From assembly GCA_035549015.1 (NCBI GenBank), contig DASZRW010000081.1, positions 1 through 64,000 on the forward strand: a stretch of DNA of 64,000 nt, given 5' to 3'. The position numbers and the translations under genes are program-made. Positions 8,481-16,466 of the stretch are shown here, piece by piece; the stretch's first letter is position 1, and each line of letters starts with the position of its first letter. The notes beneath the pieces were generated by a model. That model was not told the DNA's origin and ran no database searches. It was given only the letters and a program-made list of their open reading frames with translations. Source of the stretch: JAFDZV01 sp035549015. Its GTDB lineage: Bacteria; Bacteroidota; Ignavibacteria; OLB7.

Positions 8481-9794
8481 ATGATCCGTTCAATGAATCC
8501 TGCCGGCGAGCCGGCTCCCCGGCCAGCCCGGATCCTCCGGGGAACCATGGCCGTGCATCTGGTGGTGCTGGCGGCCTTCATCTTCGCCTTCCGCTTCATC
8601 CCGCTCCAGGACTATCCGGAGTGGCTCTACCATGGGGTTCTCCTGGAACGCATGGCAACTGGAGGCCACGGGGCCGAGGGATATATGCTCGCGGACTGCA
8701 TCCCGCCGAACTCGATCTCCACCATCGCCATCGCAACGTTGCATCTTCTGTTCCCGCAGGAACTCGCGGGCAAGCTGTTCCTGGTGGCATCGATGTGGCT
8801 GCTCTATGCCGGCATCATCCGCTTCATGCGCATCACACTGCGCGGCTGCGATACCATGATCGCCTGGATGGCGCTTCTCCTCGCCTTCAACTACAGCTTC
8901 TGGCTGGGCAATCTCAGCTTCTACGCCGGGCTCGGCATCGCGCTCTACGGGGCGCACCTGCTTCTGGTCCGGCGCTGGGCTGCCTCGGTTCCGGGCTCGA
9001 TGCTGCTGGTAACGCTCGCCTATCTCTCGCACTTCTTCGCCTGGTTCTTCATCCTCTGGGCCGGCACCGCCTCCGCGGCGCTCCGTCGCGACCTGGGGAG
9101 GCTCCGCACGCTCACCGTGGCGGCACTGCCGTCGATTCTGCTCTTCGCCCACTACCTCATGGCCCGCCCGGCCGCGCCGGGCATCGCGAACGGGCCCGAG
9201 ACTCCGGCCGGCTTCATACTGATGCGCGCGCATCTGTTTGCTGCGGCGGTCCAGCCGGTACAGCGCTTCAAGGGGGTCGCGGAGCCAGGCCTGCCGATGG
9301 AGATTGCCAACTATCTCTTTGCGGCCGGCATCGGCGCCGCGGTGGTGCTTGCGGCGCTCCGCTTCGCCCGCCGGCGGCGCCCCGGATTGAACGTGGTGCT
9401 CGCGCTCCCTCTGCCGGCGCTCATGCTTGTGCTTCCGCTCTTCGGCAGCGGCATCGTCTTTCCCGCGCAGCGTCTGGTGGCCTTCTTCCTGATCAACGTG
9501 ATCGCCTATCTTGCCCTGGAGTATCAACGCATTCGTGCCTGGCTTGCCGGCTTCTTCATCCTCTTCGCCACGATCGGCGTCTGTTATGCATTCTTCTTCA
9601 CCGCCCGGTTCGATACCATGGTGCGGGCAGGATGCGGACCTGACCGGGAGTTGTATCTTTCGGCCGATCGAAAGGGGGGCACCGACGGCTTCGTGCGGCT
9701 CGAGTTCTACGATGCGCTGCACATCTCCCGGCAGCTTCATCTCTTCCAGACCGGCCTCGTGCTTTCTCGTGATCCTGCCGGCGTACGGCGGTGA
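8481..9794 (+). CDS. polytopic membrane protein, possibly GT-C-like
   Basis: 437 residues with nine or more hydrophobic segments, for example AVHLVVLAAFIFAFRFIPL, LAYLSHFFAWFFILWAG and AWLAGFFILFATIGVCYAFFF. The first extracytoplasmic loop has the short acidic motif LQDYPEW, and overall layout resembles GT-C type membrane glycosyltransferases, but I do not see a decisive catalytic motif. The C-terminus (after about residue 385) is soluble. ATG 8481 is used; an alternative in-frame ATG is at 8493. A downstream small gene follows almost without a gap, suggesting an operon. Function unassigned. Confidence 0.7.
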   Translation: MIRSMNPAGEPAPRPARILRGTMAVHLVVLAAFIFAFRFIPLQDYPEWLYHGVLLERMATGGHGAEGYMLADCIPPNSISTIAIATLHLLFPQELAGKLFLVASMWLLYAGIIRFMRITLRGCDTMIAWMALLLAFNYSFWLGNLSFYAGLGIALYGAHLLLVRRWAASVPGSMLLVTLAYLSHFFAWFFILWAGTASAALRRDLGRLRTLTVAALPSILLFAHYLMARPAAPGIANGPETPAGFILMRAHLFAAAVQPVQRFKGVAEPGLPMEIANYLFAAGIGAAVVLAALRFARRRRPGLNVVLALPLPALMLVLPLFGSGIVFPAQRLVAFFLINVIAYLALEYQRIRAWLAGFFILFATIGVCYAFFFTARFDTMVRAGCGPDRELYLSADRKGGTDGFVRLEFYDALHISRQLHLFQTGLVLSRDPAGVRR

Positions 9795-9832
9795 GCAGCG
9801 GAGGCGATTCTGCCAGATTGATCCGGACATCC

Positions 9833-10174
9833 ATGATCGACTACGATGGCAAGGTCTTCGTGCTGGTCTCCAGCACCTCCAACGGCGACGCCGAGGAGGA
9901 GACGACGTTTCAGTACCATCAGCATGAGGATCTCGTGTGCGGTACCTACAGCGGCGGCAGCGTGCGCTTCGGCTCCTTCGTTGCCGTTGCGGACGAGGCG
10001 GGCATCCTGGACCTGAGATACCAGCATCTGAATGTCTCCGGAGAATTGATGACCGGCATCTGCCGATCCGTTCCGGAGGTGCTGGCGGACGGGCGCATCC
10101 GTCTGCACGAGTCGTGGCGGTGGACCTCCGGCGACGGCTCCTCCGGGGAGTCGGTGGTTGAAGAGATCGAGTGA
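9833..10174 (+). CDS. small conserved protein of the so-called N-acetylglutamate synthase-like family
   Basis: 113 residues from ATG 9833. The opening MIDYDGKVFVLVSSTSNGD, then TTFQYHQHEDLVCGTYSGG and VRFGSFVAVADE, match a widespread small beta-rich family often labelled n-acetylglutamate synthase in databases. There is no GNAT or kinase motif, so that label is probably wrong. The frame is open back to a GTG at 9791 overlapping the upstream stop, but family members start at the position chosen here. Function unknown. Confidence 0.72.
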   Translation: MIDYDGKVFVLVSSTSNGDAEEETTFQYHQHEDLVCGTYSGGSVRFGSFVAVADEAGILDLRYQHLNVSGELMTGICRSVPEVLADGRIRLHESWRWTSGDGSSGESVVEEIE

Positions 10175-10279
10175 CGGACGCCGTACCGGCGGCTCATGGC
10201 CGGCGGCGGCTGCCGTACCGGCTTCCGCCGATCCCGATACCGGGAACCTCCAGACACGTAACTACTTGCCGATAACTCC

Positions 10280-10813
10280 ATGAACGTTCAGTCCCTGCGG
10301 TTCGGAATGAAGGTGAAGCATCCTGCGTACGGCCTTGGTGTTGTGAAGACCATTGCGGAGCGCACGGTGGAAATTCAGTTCGAGGATGGCGCGGTGCGCA
10401 CGGTATCGCCGGAGGCGAGCCAGTTGCAGCCGGCCGAGCCCACGGCATCGATTGCCGGCCTGGAGATGCCGCTTGCCGGATTCATCGCACAGATCAACGG
10501 AGCGCTGATCGATCGCCTCGGGCTGGGGCACAAGGATGAGGATATCGATCTGCTGGGTGGGCGCTGGCACGATGGGATGCTGGTGATGCGCCCCTCCGAT
10601 GCGAGCCTGCAATCGAAGGAGGTGCCGATCGAGACCTTCTTCCACAAGATCGTCATGATGCGCAACAACCTTCGCGTGCTGGAGCAGAAGATCAATGCGC
10701 ACGAGAAGCTGAGCGATGCGGAGAAAGTGGAGATGCAGCAGTACATCACGCGCTGCTACGGATCGATGACCACGTTCAACGTTCTGTTCCGCGACAAGGA
10801 GGATCAGTTCTGA
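10280..10813 (+). CDS. conserved hypothetical protein with an N-terminal Tudor-like barrel
   Basis: 177 residues. Residues 5-45 (FGMKVKHPAYGLGVVKTIAE, then VEIQFEDG) look like the small SH3/Tudor-like barrel at the C-terminus of UvrD/PcrA helicases, which contacts RNA polymerase or nucleic acid. The rest is mostly helical (ETFFHKIVMMRNNLRVLEQK, INAHEKLSDAEKVEMQQYIT) and I recognise no domain there. It stands alone, 105 bases after the previous gene. A nucleic-acid- or polymerase-related role is only a guess from the barrel. Confidence 0.75.
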   Translation: MNVQSLRFGMKVKHPAYGLGVVKTIAERTVEIQFEDGAVRTVSPEASQLQPAEPTASIAGLEMPLAGFIAQINGALIDRLGLGHKDEDIDLLGGRWHDGMLVMRPSDASLQSKEVPIETFFHKIVMMRNNLRVLEQKINAHEKLSDAEKVEMQQYITRCYGSMTTFNVLFRDKEDQF

Positions 10814-10906
10814 ACCTCCGGAACCGAACGCCGCATCATCCCGGCGATGCCCCGGCAGTTCGCCGCGCGCGTCGCCTTGAAGACCGTACTACAAGGAACT
10901 CATCGC

Positions 10907-11740
10907 ATGTTTCCGGTTCTGACCGCAACACGGTATGTGACGCCGCTTCGCGAGGGAGGATCGCTCCCCGCCATCCTGGAGGCCGAGGGGGGAGAGTATG
11001 TCGTTGCCAAGTTCCGCGGCGCCGGCCAGGGAGCGCGTGCGTTGATCGCGGAGCTGCTCGTTGGCGGGCTTGCGCGGGCGGCCGGCCTGCCGGTCCCCGC
11101 CGTGGTTCTGGTGGAGATCGATGAGAGCTTCGGACGTTCCGAACGCGATCCCGAGATTCAGGATATCCTGAAGGGGAGCCGCGGCGTGAACGTGGGGCTT
11201 GGATATCTCTCCGGCGCATTCAACTACGATCCGCTGGCCGTTCCCGATATCGATCCGGATCTCGCCGCGGACATCGTCTGGCTGGATGCGTATGTCACCA
11301 ACATCGACCGCACCGCGCGCAACCCGAACATGCTGGTGTGGGAGGGAGGGCTCTGGCTGATCGATCACGGTGCCGCGCTCTACTTCCATCACAACTGGGA
11401 CACGCTGGACGACGCGAGAATCGTTTCGCCGTTCGCGCCGATTCGCGATCACGTTCTGCTGCCGCTGGCGGGTGACATTGCCGAGGCGGACCGGCGCATG
11501 AGCGCGAGGTTGACGCCGGAGACGATCGCGGCCGTTGCGGCGGCCCTTCCGGAATCGTTGCTGATGGATTCTCCCGCCGGTGTGCAGCCGGCCTTCGCAT
11601 CGGCGGAGGAAGCACGCGCCGCCTATGTCCGCTACCTGACGCGGCGCCTCGAGGGGCGGGAAGGGTTTGTCAGGGCGATCGTGGATGCGCAGGAGGCGCT
11701 TCGTACCGCACCGCCCATCGAACAGAGGTACCGGCGATGA
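10907..11740 (+). CDS. HipA-like kinase-domain protein (HipA_2 type)
   Basis: 277 residues from ATG 10907, with AAGGA upstream. Kinase-fold features are visible: K35 in YVVAKFRG as the ATP lysine, an Arg/Asn-rich catalytic loop TNIDRTARNPNML (D134, N139) and LIDHGAAL (D153) as the metal-binding DFG equivalent. This matches the compact HipA-like family that almost always lies next to DUF3037. True HipA toxins phosphorylate glutamyl-tRNA synthetase, but this branch lacks the HipA N-terminal domain and has no known substrate. The stop overlaps the DUF3037 start by four bases (ATGA), so the two are co-translated and probably work together. Confidence 0.85.
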   Translation: MFPVLTATRYVTPLREGGSLPAILEAEGGEYVVAKFRGAGQGARALIAELLVGGLARAAGLPVPAVVLVEIDESFGRSERDPEIQDILKGSRGVNVGLGYLSGAFNYDPLAVPDIDPDLAADIVWLDAYVTNIDRTARNPNMLVWEGGLWLIDHGAALYFHHNWDTLDDARIVSPFAPIRDHVLLPLAGDIAEADRRMSARLTPETIAAVAAALPESLLMDSPAGVQPAFASAEEARAAYVRYLTRRLEGREGFVRAIVDAQEALRTAPPIEQRYRR

Positions 11741-12144
11741 GCACTGCTCTTCACGGCGGCGATGCGTGGATCGAGTACGATTACGCCATCGTGCGGCTGG
11801 TGCCGCGCGTGCACTGCGATGTGTTCATGAACATCGGTGTGGTGGTGCATGCCCGTGCCGCCAACTATCTGGACGCCTGCTTCACGATCGCGGACGAGCG
11901 CGTCGCCCGGTTCGCACCGGCGCTGGATCGCGCGCTCCTGAGGCGCTATGCCGATGCCTTCCGGCTCGTCTGCGCCGGTGGGCCGGCCGGCGGCCCGATC
12001 GGCCTGCTGCCGCCGTCGGAGCGTTTTCACTGGCTCACGGCACCTCGCTCCGCGGTGATGCAGGTTTCGCCGGTCCATCCGGGGCGCTGTCGCCACCTCG
12101 AGGATTCGCTCGCCCATCTTCTGATGGAGCATTGCGGCTCCTGA
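11737..12144 (+). CDS. DUF3037 protein, partner of the HipA-like kinase
   Basis: 135 residues. The family opening YDYAIVRLVPRVHCDVFMNI, then GVVVHARAANYLDACF, is clear, as is the C-terminal helix HLEDSLAHLLMEHC. DUF3037 has no known activity. It is almost always encoded next to a HipA-like kinase gene, in either order, and here overlaps it by four bases. Whether it is a substrate, an inhibitor or an antitoxin-like partner cannot be read from sequence. Confidence 0.85.
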   Translation: MSTALHGGDAWIEYDYAIVRLVPRVHCDVFMNIGVVVHARAANYLDACFTIADERVARFAPALDRALLRRYADAFRLVCAGGPAGGPIGLLPPSERFHWLTAPRSAVMQVSPVHPGRCRHLEDSLAHLLMEHCGS

Positions 12145-12233
12145 TGAAGAGACGCCGCTCGTAGTATGGTAGCCGGGCGCACGGCTGCTGCCGTTGCGAA
12201 TTGTGCCGAGGAGCTTTCCCGTTCGAAACACCT

Positions 12234-13667
12234 ATGCCGATCCGATTCAACGTCCGCGCACGCATTGCCTCCGCGTTCTGCATTGCTGCAGCCCTTGCTG
12301 CGCACGGCCTGGCGGGCTGCGGCTCCAGTCTCGTGGTTCCGAAGCCCGGGGCGGTGCCGCCGGTTCCCCTGCCGCCGGTGGAGGAGTCCATGGTGGAGAT
12401 TCCGATATCGGTGAATCTCGCCGGCATGTTCGGCGAGGTGGAGCGTTCGGTTCCGGCATCGCAGCGGGCGAACGACTGGACCGTTGCCACGAGCAATGCG
12501 GTTGGCGACGTCGGCATCCGGTACGAGCTGCGTCGCGATCCGCTACGGATCACGCTGAATCGTAATACGATACGTGCCGAGAGCCGCGTTCGCTACTGGT
12601 TCCAGTTCGCACAGCGAATCGAGAAGCCGTTCGTTGGCGGGTTCTTCTGGCAGGAGCTGGGATCGTGCGGCGTTGACGAGGCGCCCCGCGAGGCCGTGGT
12701 CGGGATGGAGACGAAGGTTGGATGGACCGACAACTGGGCGCTCGCACCGGTCTCGACCGTTCTCCCCATTCAGTTCGGCAATCGGTGCGAGGTCACCTTC
12801 CTCAAGTTCGATATCACCGGGAAGGTGAACGATGCCTTCAGCGACGGCCTGAAGCAGGGTGCTCGCCTGGCGGACAACCGCATTCGGGAGCTTGCGCAGT
12901 TCCATTCGATGGGGGAGCAGGTCTGGAAGCAACTGCAGGAGCCCATCCCGCTGGACAGCGGGCTCTGGCTGACGATGTCGCCAACCGGTGCGTTCGCCGG
13001 GCCGTTGAACGGGTCCGGGCAGAGCGTGAGCACCGTTGCCGGCTTCACCGCGACGCCCGCAGTGGTGTTCGGGGCGAAGCCGCAGATCCGCTCCATGGCG
13101 CTGCCGAAGTTGAGGACGGTGGAGAAAACCGGGAACGGATTTCATGTGGTGGTGGAGGGGAGCCTCACGTACGGGCAGGCCGGGACCATGCTCGCCCGGG
13201 CGCTTGCAGCGGACACGTTCCACATGGTGGGGCACGAGGTGCGCATCGTGGCCGCCTCCATCTACGGCGCCGGGGCGAAGGCCGTTGTGCAGCTTGCGCT
13301 CGCCGGCGACGTGAACGGCACGATCTATCTCGTCGGCACGCCGGCATACGATGCCGCCCGCAACGAGGTGTACATGCGGGATCTGGATTACAGTCTGGAG
13401 ACGCATCATGCGCTGGCGAACGCGGCGGACTGGCTTCTGCACGGCGCGTTCCGCCAGAACATCGCGGAGGGATCGCACTTCCCGCTTGCCGATCACATCG
13501 CCGATGCGAAGGGCCGGCTGGAGAAGGCGTTGAACCGCCCGCTTACGCCCCGCATCACCTCGCACGCCATCGTGGGGGGAGTGCGCCCCATCGCCGTCTA
13601 TACAACAGAGAGCGGGTTCACGGCGCGTGTTGCAATCGATGGTGCACTGCATCTGGACGTGCATTGA
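12234..13667 (+). CDS. DUF4403-family lipoprotein
   Basis: 477 residues from ATG 12234. The signal peptide ends in a lipobox (HGLAGC), so Cys31 should be lipidated and the protein anchored in an envelope membrane. The body matches DUF4403: VEIPISVNLAGMFGEVE, the long beta-rich repeat and LEKALNRPLTPRI near the end. The fold is thought to resemble lipid-binding TULIP/BPI-like proteins. Known members are widespread in Bacteroidetes without assigned function. A codon run upstream in frame (to 12201) is not protein-like. Confidence 0.85.
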   Translation: MPIRFNVRARIASAFCIAAALAAHGLAGCGSSLVVPKPGAVPPVPLPPVEESMVEIPISVNLAGMFGEVERSVPASQRANDWTVATSNAVGDVGIRYELRRDPLRITLNRNTIRAESRVRYWFQFAQRIEKPFVGGFFWQELGSCGVDEAPREAVVGMETKVGWTDNWALAPVSTVLPIQFGNRCEVTFLKFDITGKVNDAFSDGLKQGARLADNRIRELAQFHSMGEQVWKQLQEPIPLDSGLWLTMSPTGAFAGPLNGSGQSVSTVAGFTATPAVVFGAKPQIRSMALPKLRTVEKTGNGFHVVVEGSLTYGQAGTMLARALAADTFHMVGHEVRIVAASIYGAGAKAVVQLALAGDVNGTIYLVGTPAYDAARNEVYMRDLDYSLETHHALANAADWLLHGAFRQNIAEGSHFPLADHIADAKGRLEKALNRPLTPRITSHAIVGGVRPIAVYTTESGFTARVAIDGALHLDVH

Positions 13668-13695
13668 ACCGGACAACGGAAACGGAGAGGAGACC

Positions 13696-14070
13696 ATGAC
13701 ATCCCGGGGAAAGTCCAGGAGGGCGGAGATCGGCACGGCGGAGGCGCTGCATCGTGCACAGGTTCGGGAGTTGCGCACGATCCCGGGCGTGGGGGCGTCG
13801 ATCGCGAACGATCTGATCGACATCGGCATCACCTCCGTTCAGGCATTGAAAGGACGCTCGCCGGATGATCTCTACGATCGTTCGAACCGTGTGGCCGGCG
13901 TCGTGCAGGATCGCTGCCTTCTCTACGTGTTCCGCTGCGCCGTCTATTTCGCCGGGGAGTCCGCGCACGATCCCGAGATGCTGAAGTGGTGGAACTGGAG
14001 CGACGAGAACCTCGCGAAGAACGGCAAGCATGCGGCCTCGACCCGCGGCGCGCGGCGGAGGCGTGCATGA
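13696..14070 (+). CDS. Cdd1-type helix-hairpin-helix protein
   Basis: 124 residues from ATG 13696, with GGAGAGGAG just upstream. Residues 20-60 have a helix-hairpin-helix-like stretch (LRTIPGVGASIANDLIDIGI, then VQALKGRSPDDLYD), followed by RCLLYVFRCAVYFA and LKWWNWSDE, the pattern of the Cdd1/pathogenicity-locus family. HhH motifs bind DNA non-specifically; the biological role of Cdd1 is unknown. The four-base ATGA overlap with the next gene (DUF2252) makes co-expression certain. Confidence 0.85.
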   Translation: MTSRGKSRRAEIGTAEALHRAQVRELRTIPGVGASIANDLIDIGITSVQALKGRSPDDLYDRSNRVAGVVQDRCLLYVFRCAVYFAGESAHDPEMLKWWNWSDENLAKNGKHAASTRGARRRRA

Positions 14071-15161
14071 CGATACGCGAATCCGTAGCCGCATACGAGA
14101 CCTGGCTGGGGAAACGCATAACGCTCCTCCCTGCGGATCTTGCGTTGAAGCATAGAAGGATGGCGGCCGATCCCTTCTCCTTTCTGCGCGGCACCTACTA
14201 TCGATGGGCGCAGTTGTGGCCGGCGCTCTGTGCGGAGCTGAACGCGGCTCCGCTGGTGGTGGCGGTTGGCGATCTGCACACGGCGAACTTCGGCACGTGG
14301 CGCGATCCGGAGGGGCGCCTCGTCTGGGGCGTAAACGATCTTGACGAAGCCCATCCGCTGCCGTATACCGGCGATCTGGTGCGGCTTGCAACCAGCGCGC
14401 GGCTTCTGATCGAGATCGGCCATCTCTCCCTGCCGCCGCAGGAGGCATGCAACGCGATTCTGGACGGCTACCGTTCGATGCTGGAGCGCGGCGGGCGGCC
14501 GTTCATTCTCACCGAGCGGCATCGCTGGCTGCGACTCCTCGTGTGCCGCATCCGCTTCGATCCGGCGCGCTTCTGGGCGCGCCTGCGCGAACTTCCGGAC
14601 CATCATGCTGCCGTCCCCATCGCGGTTCTCGAACTGCTCGGCCAGTTGATGCCGGAACGCGGGCACGCCTACACCATGAAGCGCCGTGCGGCCGGCGTTG
14701 GAAGCCTTGGGCGCCGGCGATTCGTGGCGCTGCTGGATTGGGAGGGGGGCTTCATCGCGCGAGAGGCGAAGGAGCTCACCATCTCCGCGGCCGCATGGGC
14801 CGGCGGCGCCGGGCATTCGGACGAACGCTACGGGATGTGGGTGCGCAGCAATGCCGTTCACATCGCCGATCCGTTCCTTGCGATCGGCATCAACTGGGTG
14901 GTGCGCCGCCTGGCACCCGATTGCCAGCGGATCGATCCGGTGCGCCTCCGCAACCCTTCGCTGGAGCGGCGTCTGCTCCGGGCCATGGGCCAGGAGACGG
15001 CGAACCTTCACCTGGCGAGCGCGAAGCATGTGCCGGCCATCCTCGCCGATCTTCGCTATCGCTCCAACGACTGGCTTCACCATGCGTCGCGGCTGATGGC
15101 GCGTGCGGTGGTGCACGATTGGCGCGAATGGAAACGCGCGCGCCGGCGCACGGAGGGATGA
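14067..15161 (+). CDS. DUF2252-family protein (kinase-like fold)
   Basis: 364 residues from ATG 14067, with GGAGG upstream and a four-base overlap with the Cdd1 gene. The motifs VVAVGDLHTANFGTWRD (68-80) and WGVNDLDEAHPLPY (87-100) correspond to catalytic and metal loops of aminoglycoside-phosphotransferase-like folds, which DUF2252 resembles. All charged key residues are kept, so it may be an active kinase, but no substrate is known. The upstream in-frame extension to 13986 overlaps the Cdd1 gene and is rejected. Confidence 0.87.
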   Translation: MTIRESVAAYETWLGKRITLLPADLALKHRRMAADPFSFLRGTYYRWAQLWPALCAELNAAPLVVAVGDLHTANFGTWRDPEGRLVWGVNDLDEAHPLPYTGDLVRLATSARLLIEIGHLSLPPQEACNAILDGYRSMLERGGRPFILTERHRWLRLLVCRIRFDPARFWARLRELPDHHAAVPIAVLELLGQLMPERGHAYTMKRRAAGVGSLGRRRFVALLDWEGGFIAREAKELTISAAAWAGGAGHSDERYGMWVRSNAVHIADPFLAIGINWVVRRLAPDCQRIDPVRLRNPSLERRLLRAMGQETANLHLASAKHVPAILADLRYRSNDWLHHASRLMARAVVHDWREWKRARRRTEG

Positions 15162-15252
15162 TCCGGCTCGCGGCCCACCGCAGGCCGGCATGAGGTATGC
15201 ACGCGATTGAACGCGAACACGAATACGAACTCACAACAACACGATCGACACA

Positions 15253-16224
15253 ATGCAGTTCAAACGATTGGGACGTACGGGATTACAGGTAAGCAGGCTC
15301 TGTCTCGGCACGATGAATTTCGGCGGGTATGCCACCGAGCCGGAGAGCCATGCGATGATGGATCGCGCGCTCGATCTCGGGATCAACTTCTTCGATTCCG
15401 CGAACGTGTACGGAGGCGATGCAGGCAAGGGGGCCACCGAAGACATCGTTGGGAGCTGGTTCGCTCTTGGAGAGGGCCGGCGCGAGCGCGTGGTGCTGGC
15501 AACGAAGGTGTATGGGCGGATGGGAGACGGCGTGAACGACGCCCGCCTCTCCGCATATCACATCCGGCGTGCGTGCGAGGAGAGCCTTCGCAGGCTGCGC
15601 ACCGATCACATCGATCTCTATCAGATGCATCATATCGACCGCGACACGCCGTGGGAAGAGATATGGCAGGCGATGGAGATCCTCGTTCGCGACGGCAAGG
15701 TGCTCTATGTGGGAAGCAGCAACTTCGCCGCCTGGAACATCGTGCAGGCGAACGCCATCGCGGCGCACCGGAATTTCCTCGGGCTTGTCAGCGAGCAGAG
15801 CATCTACAGCCTGCGCAACCGGCATGTGGAGCTGGAGGTGCTTCCCGCCTGCCGTGCGCTTGGCGTGGGGGTGATCCCGTGGAGCCCGCTCGGCGGCGGC
15901 ATCCTGGCCGGCATCCTGGGCGGTGCGGAGGAGGGGCGGCGCGCCCGCCCGCAACTGCTTGCGGCGGCCGAACGGATTCGCCCGCAACTGGAGGCGTACG
16001 AGGCGCTTTGCAGCGAGATCGGCATCCGCCCTGCGGATGTGGCGCTCGCATGGGTGCTGGCCAATCCCGTCATCACCTCGCCGATCATCGGGCCCCGCAC
16101 GCTTGCACAGTTGGAGGAGAACGCCGCTGTGCTGGATCTGGAATTGAGCGAGGAGACGTTGAAGAAGTTGAATGAGATCTGGCCCGGCCCGGGGAATCAG
16201 GCGCCGGAAGCATACGCGTGGTAG
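15253..16224 (+). CDS. aldo/keto reductase
   Basis: 323 residues, typical AKR (TIM-barrel) length. The NAD(P)H-dependent catalytic tetrad is complete: D48 and Y53 in FFDSANVYGG, K85 in VLATKVYG and H126 in DLYQMHHID. The C-terminal cofactor motif SPIIGPRTLAQLEENAAVLD is present. It reduces carbonyls in the cytoplasm; the substrate cannot be told. The opening MQFKRLGRTGLQVSRLCLGTM is canonical, so ATG 15253 is secure. A GC-rich hairpin (16289-16312) lies downstream. Confidence 0.93.
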   Translation: MQFKRLGRTGLQVSRLCLGTMNFGGYATEPESHAMMDRALDLGINFFDSANVYGGDAGKGATEDIVGSWFALGEGRRERVVLATKVYGRMGDGVNDARLSAYHIRRACEESLRRLRTDHIDLYQMHHIDRDTPWEEIWQAMEILVRDGKVLYVGSSNFAAWNIVQANAIAAHRNFLGLVSEQSIYSLRNRHVELEVLPACRALGVGVIPWSPLGGGILAGILGGAEEGRRARPQLLAAAERIRPQLEAYEALCSEIGIRPADVALAWVLANPVITSPIIGPRTLAQLEENAAVLDLELSEETLKKLNEIWPGPGNQAPEAYAW

Positions 16225-16288
16225 AGCCATGAGCGATGAAATATGAGGTGCGCAGTTCGTGCGGGGTTCTGCTCCGCACGGTGGGGCG

Positions 16289-16312
16289 GGGCGCGAGCGC
16301 GGGTTCGCGCCC
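16289..16312. terminator. GC-rich hairpin after the aldo/keto reductase gene
   Basis: GGGCGCGA (16289-16296) pairs with TCGCGCCC (16305-16312) across an eight-base loop, 65 bases after the stop. No T-tract. The remaining 16225-16466 interval shows no other feature. Confidence 0.4.
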
Positions 16313-16466
16313 GGACGCACTTCGGCCGGTTCTTCGATCCTGCTGCGTCCGGGGCCCGGCCCATGCCCACGTTCACACTCCGTATGATCATTCCCGAAAC
16401 CGGCGTATACTTGGTCCCCCTCGTCATGGTACATGCATCGCCGAACGAAGACCCAGAGGCACAACG

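Noticed and set aside
9833..10174. label N-acetylglutamate synthase for this small protein
   Set aside because: It has neither a GNAT acetyl-CoA loop nor an amino-acid kinase domain; the common database name is probably an error carried over.
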